DNA of 64,000 nucleotides from Chromobacterium haemolyticum. GTDB taxonomy: Bacteria; Pseudomonadota; Gammaproteobacteria; Burkholderiales; Chromobacteriaceae. This document shows, one piece after another, positions 33,176-40,962 of the stretch. The notes under the pieces were generated by a model that saw nothing but the letters and a program-made list of their open reading frames with translations, searched no databases and was not told the DNA's origin. The DNA lies in the NCBI RefSeq assembly GCF_002081825.1, contig NZ_MUKU01000012.1:89126-153125 (forward strand), written 5' to 3'. Numbering within the stretch: position 1 is the stretch's first letter; the number at the start of each line of letters is the position of its first letter. The position numbers were made by a program, and so were the translations under genes.

Positions 33176-34042
33176 GTGACTGAAGCTTTTGAATATCGCT
33201 TGGGTGTCGATGGCGGCGGCAGCGGCACCCGCGTCTGTTTGAGCGACGCGCGCGCCCGCCCGCTGGCCCATGCCGAGGGCGGCCCCTCCGCCTTGTCGCG
33301 CGGCGTGCCGCAAGCCTGGGCCGCCGTGAACGAAGTCATCGCCCGCGCCTTCGAGCAAGCCGGCCTGGCGCTGGCTCCGCCGGCGCAATGCGCGGTCGGC
33401 CTCGGCCTGTCCGGCGTGCACAACGCCGGCTGGGCCGAGGCTTTCCGCGCCGCCGATCCCGGCTATGCCCGCTTGCGCTTGGCCACCGACGGCTACACCA
33501 CTTTGTTGGGCGCCCACGGCGGCCGCCCCGGCGTGATCGTGGCGCTGGGCACCGGCAGCATAGGCGAAGCGCTGTACCCTGACGGCGGCCACCGCGAAGT
33601 CGGCGGCTGGGGCTACCCCAGCGGCGACGAGGCCAGCGGCGCCTGGCTGGGCCAGCGCGCCGCCCAGTACGCGCAGATGGCGCTGGACGGCCGCCTGGAA
33701 CCGACGCCGCTAACCCGCGCGGTGCTGGAACATGTGGGGGGCGACTGGCAGGCGATGATGGCCTGGAACGGCCGCGCCACCCCGACGCTGTTCGCGCGGC
33801 TGGCGCCGCTGGTGGTGGCCAACGGCCGCCGCGACTCTCTGGCCGCAGAACTGCTGCGCCAGGCCGGCCGCGACGCCTGGTCCATCGCCAAGGCGTTGGA
33901 CCCGGACGAAAGCTTGCCGGTAGCGCTGTGCGGCGGCCTGGGCCAGGCGCTGCGCGATTGGCTGCCGCCGGAATTCGCCGCCCGCCTCAGCCCGCCGAAG
34001 GGCGACGCCTGCGCCGGCGCGCTGCTCTTGCTGGCCGCCTGA
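33176..34042 (+). CDS. BadF/BadG-type N-acetylglucosamine/glucosamine kinase
   Basis: 288 residues of the BadF/BadG/BcrA/BcrD ATPase family. GVDGGGSGTR (10-19) is the phosphate-1 loop, VALGTGSIG the second phosphate loop, and GGWGYPSGDE the family signature. Members next to GH9 enzymes and chito-oligosaccharide importers (VC0614, GspK) phosphorylate glucosamine or GlcNAc at C6. The GTG at 33176 with AAGGAC upstream is preferred over a longer frame. It is the first gene of an operon with the ABC importer. Confidence 0.85.
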   Translation: MTEAFEYRLGVDGGGSGTRVCLSDARARPLAHAEGGPSALSRGVPQAWAAVNEVIARAFEQAGLALAPPAQCAVGLGLSGVHNAGWAEAFRAADPGYARLRLATDGYTTLLGAHGGRPGVIVALGTGSIGEALYPDGGHREVGGWGYPSGDEASGAWLGQRAAQYAQMALDGRLEPTPLTRAVLEHVGGDWQAMMAWNGRATPTLFARLAPLVVANGRRDSLAAELLRQAGRDAWSIAKALDPDESLPVALCGGLGQALRDWLPPEFAARLSPPKGDACAGALLLLAA

Positions 34043-34069
34043 TCCCCTTCTCATCTCAAAGGACACCCC

Positions 34070-35314
34070 ATGCGCCTCCCCTCGCTGCTGCTCGCCGGCT
34101 TGCTGGCCCTGGCCGGCCCGGCCCGCGCCGACAAAATCGTGGTCGAATACTGGACCGACTCCCTCAAGCCGCAGTTCGACGCCTACTTCGCCGCGGCGAA
34201 AAAGCAATACGAGACGCGCAACCCCAATGTCGAACTGCGCTGGGTGGATGTATTCAACGAGGGCTTCGAGACCAAGCTCAACGCCGCCATCGCCGCCGGC
34301 AAGCCGCCGGCGCTGATCAATCACGACGTGCCCCGCTTGTATAAATACGCGCAGAAAGGCGCGCTCTTGCCGCTGGACAGCACGCTGGCCGCGGACAAGG
34401 CCGCTTATCTGCCCAATGCGCTGGCAGACCTCAGCGTAGCCGGCAAGCTCTACGCCTATCCCTGGTACAACAACGTCAATGTGCTGGTGCTCAACGGCGA
34501 ACTGTTCCGCAAGGCCGGCCTGGATCCGGCGCGCAAGCTGGACAATCTGGAACAGCAACTGGCCGCGGCTAAGGCCATCCGCGTCAAGACAGGCGTGCCC
34601 GGCCTGCTGCCGCAATTGGGCCAGATCGACGGCATCATGCTGGGCCGCGGCTTGCCGCTGCTGCAAAACGGCAAGGCGGTCTTCAACGGCCCGGCGCATG
34701 TGGCCTTGCTACGCCAGTACGCCGACGCCTACAAGGCCGGCGCGCTGGCCAAGGAAAACCTATTTGCCGACGACAACTACCAGGCCAGCGTCAAGCTCTA
34801 CAACAGCGGCCGGCTGGCGATGATGGAAACCGCTCCCACCGCGGTTAGACGCACCCAGACCGACGCCCGCGCCATTTTCGCGGTCAGCCAGGTACAGCCT
34901 GCGCCGCTGGGGCCCACCGGCATGACACAGGGCGGCTACCAGTTCGGCTGGGCGGTATCCAAGGGACTGCCTGCGTCCACGCAAGCCGAAGCGATCCAGT
35001 TCGCCCGCTTCCTAACCAGCGACGCTCAGCAACTGGCGTTTTCCAAAGTCACCGGCGCCACTTTCCCCTCCACTCGCGCAGCGCTGCGCGACCCTTATTT
35101 CACCCAGACCGGAGGCAGCTTGGTCGACATCGCCCGCGCTCAGGGCGCCAAGGCTGCGCCGGACATCCGCACCTTCAGCCTGAGCGGGGTGCCGCGGCTG
35201 GCGGACCTGAAGAAAAAACTGGTGGACAGCGTGGAAGCCGCGGTCACCGGCCGCAAGGACGCCCAACTGGCGCTAGACGAGGCGGCCGCGTTCTGGAACC
35301 GGCAGTTGAAGTAA
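34070..35314 (+). CDS. ABC sugar transporter, solute-binding protein
   Basis: 414 residues with a signal peptide (MRLPSLLLAGLLALAGPARA) and the family-1 extracellular binding fold (mature start DKIVVEYWTDSLKPQFDAYF; later YAYPWYNNVNVLVLN). From context it should capture chitosan or chitin oligosaccharides in the periplasm and hand them to the two permeases encoded next. It begins 27 bp after the kinase gene, with AAAGGAC ahead of the ATG. Confidence 0.85.
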   Translation: MRLPSLLLAGLLALAGPARADKIVVEYWTDSLKPQFDAYFAAAKKQYETRNPNVELRWVDVFNEGFETKLNAAIAAGKPPALINHDVPRLYKYAQKGALLPLDSTLAADKAAYLPNALADLSVAGKLYAYPWYNNVNVLVLNGELFRKAGLDPARKLDNLEQQLAAAKAIRVKTGVPGLLPQLGQIDGIMLGRGLPLLQNGKAVFNGPAHVALLRQYADAYKAGALAKENLFADDNYQASVKLYNSGRLAMMETAPTAVRRTQTDARAIFAVSQVQPAPLGPTGMTQGGYQFGWAVSKGLPASTQAEAIQFARFLTSDAQQLAFSKVTGATFPSTRAALRDPYFTQTGGSLVDIARAQGAKAAPDIRTFSLSGVPRLADLKKKLVDSVEAAVTGRKDAQLALDEAAAFWNRQLK

Positions 35315-35324
35315 GCGCGCCGCG

Positions 35325-36191
35325 ATGAAATCCAGCGCCCGCAACGCTTGGCTGTTCCTGGCTCCGGCCCTGTCGCTGATGGCCGCGTTCACCTTCTGGC
35401 CGCTACTGTTCGGCGCCTATCTGGCTTTCACTCGCTACGATCTGCTGTCCCCGCCGCAGTGGGCCGGCCTGGAAAACTTCGAATTCCTGCTGCAGGACGA
35501 GGTGTTCTGGCGCGCAATGCGCAATTCCCTGCTCTATCTGCTGGTGGTGCCGGCGATCCAGTTGGCCGCCATCGCGCTGGCGCTGCTGGCCAACCGGCCC
35601 TTGCGCGGCGTCAAGCTGTTCCGCGCCGCCATCTACCTGCCGGTGATCACCACCGTAGCCGTGGTCGGCATCATGTGGAATTGGATGTACGCCGATTACG
35701 GCGTGCTCAACAGCGCGCTGCGCTGGTTGCGGCTATTGACCGCGCAACAGGAGATCGGCTTTCTCAGCGACGAGGACATCGCCTTGTTCGCGGTGATGTT
35801 CGTCACCTTCTGGCGCGGCGTCGGCTACTACATGGTGCTCTACCTCGCCGGCCTGCAGGCGATTCCGGCGGAGATGCAGGAAGCGGCGCTGCTGGACGGC
35901 GCCAATGCCTGGCAGCGTTTCTGGCGCATCACTCTGCCTATGCTAAGGCCCACCATCTTGTTCTGCAGCCTGATTTCCACGCTGGACGCGTTGAAAGCCT
36001 TCGAGGAAGTGTTGGTGATGACGCGCGGCGGCCCGCTGAACTCCACCTACACCGTGTTGTATTACATGTTCCATCAAGGCTTCGATCAGTTGGACTTCGG
36101 CCGCGGCGCCGCCGCCGGCCTGCTGCTGACCGGCGTGTGCTTATTGCTGGCCGGCCTCAACTTCCGCCTGTTGCGCCCCGCCCACCGCTAG
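35325..36191 (+). CDS. ABC sugar transporter permease 1 (MalF-type)
   Basis: 288 residues with six predicted membrane helices. The cytoplasmic EAA loop reads EMQEAALLDGANAWQRFWRI, followed by TLPML. It forms the channel with the second permease. The gene starts 10 bp after the binding-protein gene. No ATP-binding subunit is encoded in this operon, so a shared MsmK/UgpC-type ATPase elsewhere is implied. Confidence 0.9.
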   Translation: MKSSARNAWLFLAPALSLMAAFTFWPLLFGAYLAFTRYDLLSPPQWAGLENFEFLLQDEVFWRAMRNSLLYLLVVPAIQLAAIALALLANRPLRGVKLFRAAIYLPVITTVAVVGIMWNWMYADYGVLNSALRWLRLLTAQQEIGFLSDEDIALFAVMFVTFWRGVGYYMVLYLAGLQAIPAEMQEAALLDGANAWQRFWRITLPMLRPTILFCSLISTLDALKAFEEVLVMTRGGPLNSTYTVLYYMFHQGFDQLDFGRGAAAGLLLTGVCLLLAGLNFRLLRPAHR

Positions 36192-36208
36192 CTTTCAGGA
36201 CGCTCGCC

Positions 36209-37066
36209 ATGACCGCAGCCTCAAGCCTACTCGCCCGCCCCGCCCGGCAAGCACGTGCGCGCGCGCTGCGGCGCCTGCCTGACTACCTGCTGCTGCTGGC
36301 GCTGGCCTGCGCCGCCTGTTATCCGTTTTGGTGGACGCTGATGATCGCGCTGGGCGACGGCGAGCAAGTGTTCGACTTCCCGCCGCGCTGGCCGGAGCCC
36401 TTGTCGCTGACCCACTTTCGCGAAGTCTGGAATCAGATTCCGATGGGACGATTTTTATGGAACTCCGCGCTGATTTCCGGCCTCTCCACCGCTGGCACGC
36501 TGCTGGTTTCAAGCTGCGCCGGCTTCGCGCTGGCGCAGCTGCGCTTCCGCGGCCGGCAATGGGTGTTTTACGCCATCATCGCCACTCTGCTGCTGCCCAG
36601 CGAAACCAATGTGCTCAGCAATTACGTGACCCTATCCTGGCTGGGGCTGGACGACAGCCGCGCCGGCGTGGCGCTGCCGACATTGGCCGGGGCTTTCGGA
36701 ATCTTTCTGATGAAGCACGCCTTTGAGGAGATCCCCGAGGAAATCATCGCCGCCGCGCGCATGGACGGCGCCGGCGACTGGCAGCTGTTCTGGCGCATAT
36801 GCCTGCCGCTGAGCCGGCCCTATCTGGCCACCTTGGCCATCTTCACCCTGGTGTGGTCGTGGAACAGCTATGTCTGGCCCAGCGTGGTGCTGAAGAACCC
36901 GGATCTCTACCCGCTGTCAGTGGGCATGCAGTATCTGAAAGGCGCTTTCGCCACCTCCACGCGGATGGTGGCCGCCGGCGCGGTGCTGACCATCGCGCCG
37001 GTATTGCTGGTATTTCTGTTTTGCCAGCGCTATTTCATGCGCGGCATGGATGGCGCGGTCAAATAA
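36209..37066 (+). CDS. ABC sugar transporter permease 2 (MalG-type)
   Basis: 285 residues with six membrane helices. The EAA loop is EEIIAAARMDGAGDWQLFWR, followed by ICLPL. The ATG at 36209 has TCAGGAC upstream. A much longer open frame begins at 35348 but overlaps the first permease out of frame and is not real before this start. This is the last gene of the kinase-importer operon; the convergent endA follows. Confidence 0.9.
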   Translation: MTAASSLLARPARQARARALRRLPDYLLLLALACAACYPFWWTLMIALGDGEQVFDFPPRWPEPLSLTHFREVWNQIPMGRFLWNSALISGLSTAGTLLVSSCAGFALAQLRFRGRQWVFYAIIATLLLPSETNVLSNYVTLSWLGLDDSRAGVALPTLAGAFGIFLMKHAFEEIPEEIIAAARMDGAGDWQLFWRICLPLSRPYLATLAIFTLVWSWNSYVWPSVVLKNPDLYPLSVGMQYLKGAFATSTRMVAAGAVLTIAPVLLVFLFCQRYFMRGMDGAVK

Positions 37067-37085
37067 GGCCGACCGGCCGCGGCGC

Positions 37086-37943
37086 TCAAGCTCCGCACAG
37101 CTCGGCCAAGCGCTGCGGCTCCGCCACCAGGAAATTGCCCTCGCCCTGCAGTTGGACGATGCGCGCGTCGCGACGGCGCTCCCAGGCGTTTACCGGGTAC
37201 TGGCGCGCCCAGGCGCACATCAGTTGCTGATCCTGCCGGCTCATTCGCAGCTGATAGCGCGCATGCATGTAAAGCGTGATGCGCGCCGCCGCGCCTCGCG
37301 CTTCTTCACGCGGCTGGAAGCGTTTGTTGCCGAAATCCGTCACCGACTGGCATTGACCGTACATAGTCGTCGGTTTGCGGCTCCACGCGCCGTAGGCGAA
37401 GTTGGCGCGGTCGCCGTTAACCTCGCCCACCGCCGGCACCAGATTGTTCAAATCGCCTTCCGCCATGCGGAATACCGGATCGCTGGCCGCGCAGTTCTTG
37501 CGGCCGCCTTGCTGCCAGCATTGACGCTGATGACCCAGATTCCAGGCCGGCACCACGTGCTCCCACTCAATGCGACTGGCGCGGGTTTCCGATTTTCGCG
37601 GCACATAGCCGCAGGAAGCCCAATCCACCGCCTTGCCGCGGTAATCGCAGCCGCAATAGAAATCCTGCTCCATGCCGGAGAACACCCGCGGCAATACTTT
37701 CTTGGCGTTGGAAAAGTCGCGGTGCCCCACTTGTTTGACGCCGCTGACCAGCTGCGCGGCCTGAACCCGGCCTGGCGCGCCCGTGTCGGCATCTGGCCGC
37801 GTCGCCTGTTCCAGCTGGCGCACCACGGCCGCTCCGGCCTTGGCCAGGGTTTTGACTTCCGCGGATTGACTGATTTTGGAAAATTCGGCCGCATCGCAGG
37901 CGGCCAACAACAAAATAACGGGGAGGAGGATGGGATAACGCAT
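37086..37943 (-). CDS. endA: Extracellular/periplasmic endonuclease I
   Basis: 285 residues. The EndA/NucM family cuts DNA non-specifically outside the cytoplasm. The core motif RIEWEHVVPAWNLGHQRQCW (124-143) carries the catalytic His129, and NNLVPAVGEVNGDRANFAYG is the second family block. Six or more cysteines suggest disulfides. The signal peptide ends LLAAC, a lipobox with Cys16, so it may be a lipoprotein, unlike the soluble E. coli enzyme. It lies in an AT-rich upstream context, convergent with the ABC operon. Confidence 0.9.
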   Translation of the reverse strand: MRYPILLPVILLLAACDAAEFSKISQSAEVKTLAKAGAAVVRQLEQATRPDADTGAPGRVQAAQLVSGVKQVGHRDFSNAKKVLPRVFSGMEQDFYCGCDYRGKAVDWASCGYVPRKSETRASRIEWEHVVPAWNLGHQRQCWQQGGRKNCAASDPVFRMAEGDLNNLVPAVGEVNGDRANFAYGAWSRKPTTMYGQCQSVTDFGNKRFQPREEARGAAARITLYMHARYQLRMSRQDQQLMCAWARQYPVNAWERRRDARIVQLQGEGNFLVAEPQRLAELCGA

Positions 37944-38041
37944 GGCGGGCAGTGTAAGTACCCGCTGCGTTCACGACAATAAGATCCAAAAAATATTACA
38001 AATGATAATACATATAAATTTCAATAAAAATTTCAATGTCA

Positions 38042-38488
38042 TTAATTGGGACGCAAGGGCTGCCGGTGCAGCCGGACGATGGCCTCGCCCGTAGGCGCGG
38101 CCATCATGTCGCGCAGCGTATATTGGTCCAGCGTCCGGAAAAACGCCGCCAACGCCTCGTCCAACGCGCCCTTGAGCCTACAGCCCGGCCGCAGCGCGCA
38201 CGGCGGGTCCGCGCAGTCAATCAGCTGCGACAACCCTTCCAACTCGCGCACCACCTCGCCCACGCGATACTGCTCCGGCGCCCGCGCCAGCGCCAAGCCG
38301 CCGCCCTTGCCGCGGCTGGTCTGCAACCAGCCCTGCTGCGCCATGAAGTGGACAACCTTGACCAAGTGGTTGCGCGACACCTCGAAACGGGCGGCGATTT
38401 CTGGAATGGTGGCCAACTGCCCCTCTTCCTGCCAGGTCAGATACATCAGCACGCGCAGGCCGAGATCGGTAAAACGGGTCAATTGCAT
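38042..38488 (-). CDS. nsrR: Nitric-oxide-sensing Rrf2-family repressor
   Basis: 148 residues. The Rrf2 winged helix (MQLTRFTDLGLRVLMYL, then VSRNHLVKVVHFMAQQGWL) is followed by three cysteines, C92, C97 and C103, in the NsrR spacing. These hold an iron-sulfur cluster destroyed by NO. It lies downstream of hmp on the same strand, and an NsrR-type box lies at the hmp promoter, which fits NsrR better than IscR or RsrR. The frame runs upstream through a repeat element, but family length fixes the ATG at 38488; its ribosome site is weak. Confidence 0.88.
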   Translation of the reverse strand: MQLTRFTDLGLRVLMYLTWQEEGQLATIPEIAARFEVSRNHLVKVVHFMAQQGWLQTSRGKGGGLALARAPEQYRVGEVVRELEGLSQLIDCADPPCALRPGCRLKGALDEALAAFFRTLDQYTLRDMMAAPTGEAIVRLHRQPLRPN

Positions 38489-38496
38489 GGTCTTAA

Positions 38497-38634
38497 AACC
38501 TGTTCCAAGCCTAGCGATCAAGCGCGAGACAAGACAAAAATGACTGAAGATGCGGAGTGTACACATGGTACACCAGCATCCTGAAACTGTTTTAAACGCC
38601 GTATCGTCGACGCGCGGCAGACATTGAACAGGTT
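38497..38634. repeat. Dispersed inverted-repeat element, copy C
   Basis: 138 bp between hmp and nsrR. Ends are AACCTGTTCCAAGC and TTGAACAGGTT. It contains GCGAGACAAGACAAAAATGA and a GTGTACACATGGTACAC block, matching copies A and B. It starts 8 bp upstream of the nsrR ATG, so the nsrR leader is formed by the element. Confidence 0.65.
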
Positions 38635-38703
38635 CCAAGGCTCCAGAGACGGAGCCCCACGGAGAGCGCCGCCGGCTCAATGGGAAGCCAGCGGCGCCAT
38701 GGC

Positions 38704-39921
38704 TTAAGCGCCGACGGCGTTGGAGCCGAACACTTCGAAATGAACCCGCTCCGCCGCCACGCCCAGGTCCAGCAAGCTGGCGCGCTGCGCCAGCATGAAG
38801 CCCACCGGGCCGCACAAATAGTAGTCGGCGTCCGGCAACAGCGTCATTTCACGCAGCTGGCTCAGCTGCAGACGGCCCTGTTGCTGGTAGTCGCGGCCCA
38901 GCTCATCTTCCGCGCGCGGCGCTTCATAGCAAACATGGGCGCGCAACTGCGCGTGGCGTTCCTGCATCTGCCGCAAACCGTCGCGCATCGCATGCGCGCC
39001 GCCGTGGCGAGCCGCATGCAGGTAGCGGATTTCGCGACGACTGCCGGTTCTCAGCAAATGCCGCAGCATGGACAGCATCGGCGTCTGACCGACGCCGGCG
39101 CTGATCAGCACCACCGGGCCGCTGCGCTCTTCATGCAGGAAGAAATCGCCCTGCGGCGCGCTCAGCTCCAGAATGTCTCCCTCCCGTTTTTCCACGTGCA
39201 GCAGATTGGACACCCGTCCCGCCGGTTTGCCCTCGCCGCCGTCCTCGCGCTTGACCGAGATGCGCAGATATTCGTCGTTGGGCGAGTCGGACAGGCTGTA
39301 CTGACGCGGCTGGGCCAGGCCCCATTCCTCGACGAAGCATTTAACCGACACATACTGGCCGGGCCGGAAGCCCGGCACCGCGCCGCCGTCGGCCGGCGCC
39401 AGATAGAAGGAAGTGACTTCCTCGCTCTCCGCCACCTTGCGCGCAATACGGAACGGCCGCCAGCCGGCCCAGCCGCCTTCGGCGTTGGCGCTGACGCGGT
39501 ACAGTTCTCGCTCCTCCGCGATCAAGATATCCGCCAATTGGCCGTAGGCCGCGGCCCAAGCCGCTATCAGCTCCGGCGTCGCCGCCTCGCCCAGCACTTC
39601 CTGAATGGAAGCCAGCAAATGCTTGCCGACGATGGGATAGTGCTCGGCGCGAATGCCCAGGCTGACATGCTTGTGCGCCACCCGGGTCAGCACCGGCGCC
39701 AACGGCGATGGATCGTCGATGTGCTGGGCATAGGCCAACACCGCCATCGCCAGCGCCTGCTGCTGTTGGCCGGAATGCTGATGTCCCTGGTTGAAGATGT
39801 TTTTCAACTCCGGGTTGTGAGTGAACATGCGGCGATAGAAATGGCTGGTCAAAACCAGGCCGTGTTGCTGCAACACCGGAACGGTGGCTTTGACCAGAGC
39901 GCGGATTTCGGGACTCAACAT
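38704..39921 (-). CDS. hmp: Flavohemoprotein, nitric oxide dioxygenase
   Basis: 405 residues. Hmp turns NO into nitrate using O2 and NAD(P)H. The globin domain (1-140) has Tyr29, Gln53 and the proximal His85 (VAHKHVSLG). The FAD domain has RQYSLSDSPN, and the NAD domain has SAGVGQTPMLSML and CGPVGFM; the C-terminus ends in HFEVFG. GGAG lies 10-13 bases before the ATG. Its promoter has an NsrR-type box over the -10, and nsrR follows downstream behind a repeat element, a self-contained NO response unit. Confidence 0.96.
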   Translation of the reverse strand: MLSPEIRALVKATVPVLQQHGLVLTSHFYRRMFTHNPELKNIFNQGHQHSGQQQQALAMAVLAYAQHIDDPSPLAPVLTRVAHKHVSLGIRAEHYPIVGKHLLASIQEVLGEAATPELIAAWAAAYGQLADILIAEERELYRVSANAEGGWAGWRPFRIARKVAESEEVTSFYLAPADGGAVPGFRPGQYVSVKCFVEEWGLAQPRQYSLSDSPNDEYLRISVKREDGGEGKPAGRVSNLLHVEKREGDILELSAPQGDFFLHEERSGPVVLISAGVGQTPMLSMLRHLLRTGSRREIRYLHAARHGGAHAMRDGLRQMQERHAQLRAHVCYEAPRAEDELGRDYQQQGRLQLSQLREMTLLPDADYYLCGPVGFMLAQRASLLDLGVAAERVHFEVFGSNAVGA

Positions 39922-39933
39922 GGCGGGCTCCTA

Positions 39934-39956
39934 AAGATGTGTGCTTGATACATTTT
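39934..39956 (-). promoter_or_regulatory. Second, weaker NsrR-like site in the hmp leader
   Basis: AAGATGTGTGC, one base, then TGATACATTTT. The two arms match as an inverted repeat in 7 of 11 positions, with the same 11-1-11 layout as the main box. It lies 13 bp upstream of the hmp ATG. Confidence 0.35.
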
Positions 39957-39965
39957 ATTGTGGGT

Positions 39966-39993
39966 AAAAAATGCCGACTCGGTGTCGGTCGGC
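39966..39993 (-). terminator. Terminator-like hairpin in the hmp leader
   Basis: On the minus strand GCCGAC (39993-39988) pairs with GTCGGC (39978-39973), followed by A and six Ts. It lies between the predicted hmp transcription start (about 40001) and the gene, so it may attenuate transcription. Confidence 0.35.
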
Positions 39994-39996
39994 TTA

Positions 39997-40036
39997 AAGA
40001 TGTAAAAATTATACATCTTTATGGCGACGCTGTCAC
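39997..40036 (-). promoter_or_regulatory. hmp promoter with overlapping NsrR-type box
   Basis: On the minus strand GTGACA (40036-40031), 17 nt, TATAAT (40013-40008). The -10 lies inside an inverted repeat: AAGATGTAAAA at 39997-40007, one base, then TTATACATCTT at 40009-40019. This 11-1-11 form is that of NsrR sites. Confidence 0.75.
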
Positions 40037-40067
40037 CGCCGCGTAAAAATATTCCTTCCGGGTGAGC

Positions 40068-40107
40068 TTGACCCAGGTCAAGACCCCAGCCATACCGCTT
40101 GCATAAT
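40068..40107 (+). promoter_or_regulatory. FNR/DNR-type site and promoter of the ODP operon
   Basis: TTGACCCAGGTCAA (40068-40081) is a palindrome of the Crp/FNR family type (TTGAC-N4-GTCAA). A -10-like CATAAT lies at 40102-40107, placing the palindrome about 40-42 bp before the likely start, the class II activator position. No -35 is needed or seen. Confidence 0.6.
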
Positions 40108-40170
40108 ATCTGCGCATTCTTACGGCATAACACGTCCATCCGCGGGCGGGCCAAGCAAACGGGGCGGTTC

Positions 40171-40962
40171 ATGGCATTGGTGCTTTACGACGACGGCAAT
40201 CACAAATGCGTCGCCTTCACCGAACTGGTGCAAGGCGAAGGCATACAATCCAACCAGTTCGCCATCATCGACCAAGGCGAGGGCATTCTGCTGGATCCGG
40301 GCGGCAACCTCACTTACAAACATCTGATCGCGGAACTGGCCGATTACTTCCTGCCCTCGCACACCCGCTACATCTTCGCCTCGCATCAGGACCCGGACAT
40401 CATCGCCTCGGTGGGCGGCTGGCTGCTGATCACTGACGCCCAAGTGATCATCGCCGAAGAATGGACCCGCTTCCTGCCCCACTTCTGCATGCGCGGGGCC
40501 ACAGCTGGCCGGCTGGTGGCGATTCCGCCGCGCGGCATGTGGCTGTGGCTGGGCGGCGCGGAGCTGCAAATCGTCCCGGCCCATTACTTGCACACAGTCG
40601 GCTTTTTTCAGATCTACGATCCGATCAGCAAGATCCTGTTCTCCGGCGACATCGGCGCCTCCTTGATGGACGGCCACGCGGCCGGCCTGCCGGTCAGCGA
40701 TTTCGACGCCCACCTGCACGACCGCCACATGCTCGCCTTCCATCGTCGCTATATGTCCAATAACAAGGCCTGTCGGCTATGGGTGGAGATGGTCCGCCAA
40801 CTGGACATCGAGTGGATCGTACCGCAACACGGCGGCTCCTTTAAGGGCAAGCTCATGGTGAAGCGCTTTCTGGACTGGTTCGAAACTCTGGAATGCGGCA
40901 CCGACCTGATCGGCCCCGCCGATTTCACGCCGCCGCCCCGCGAGGAGCCGCCTCATGACTGA
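40171..40962 (+). CDS. Oxygen-binding diiron protein (ODP), metallo-beta-lactamase fold
   Basis: 263 residues of the MBL fold in the flavodiiron/ODP branch, without the flavodoxin domain. The metal motif is SHQDPD (H72, D74, D76) in place of the usual HxHxDH, followed by HYLHTVG (H138, H141), FSGDIGA (D160) and PQHGG (H220). Stand-alone ODPs bind O2 at a diiron site and feed signalling proteins; flavodiiron relatives reduce O2 or NO. The ATG at 40171 fits the family start; the upstream frame is the promoter. It begins a six-gene operon, overlaps the next gene by 8 bp, and diverges from hmp. Confidence 0.8.
   Translation: MALVLYDDGNHKCVAFTELVQGEGIQSNQFAIIDQGEGILLDPGGNLTYKHLIAELADYFLPSHTRYIFASHQDPDIIASVGGWLLITDAQVIIAEEWTRFLPHFCMRGATAGRLVAIPPRGMWLWLGGAELQIVPAHYLHTVGFFQIYDPISKILFSGDIGASLMDGHAAGLPVSDFDAHLHDRHMLAFHRRYMSNNKACRLWVEMVRQLDIEWIVPQHGGSFKGKLMVKRFLDWFETLECGTDLIGPADFTPPPREEPPHD

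Noticed and set aside
35348..36208. Extension of the second permease frame upstream to 35348
   Set aside because: It overlaps the first permease out of frame and reads as Arg/Ala-rich noise; the real start is 36209 with a ribosome site.
37980..38041. Fur box in the AT-rich stretch next to endA (AATGATAATACATATAAATT)
   Set aside because: Only one GATAAT hexamer fits; the rest does not extend the repeat, and endA is not an iron gene.
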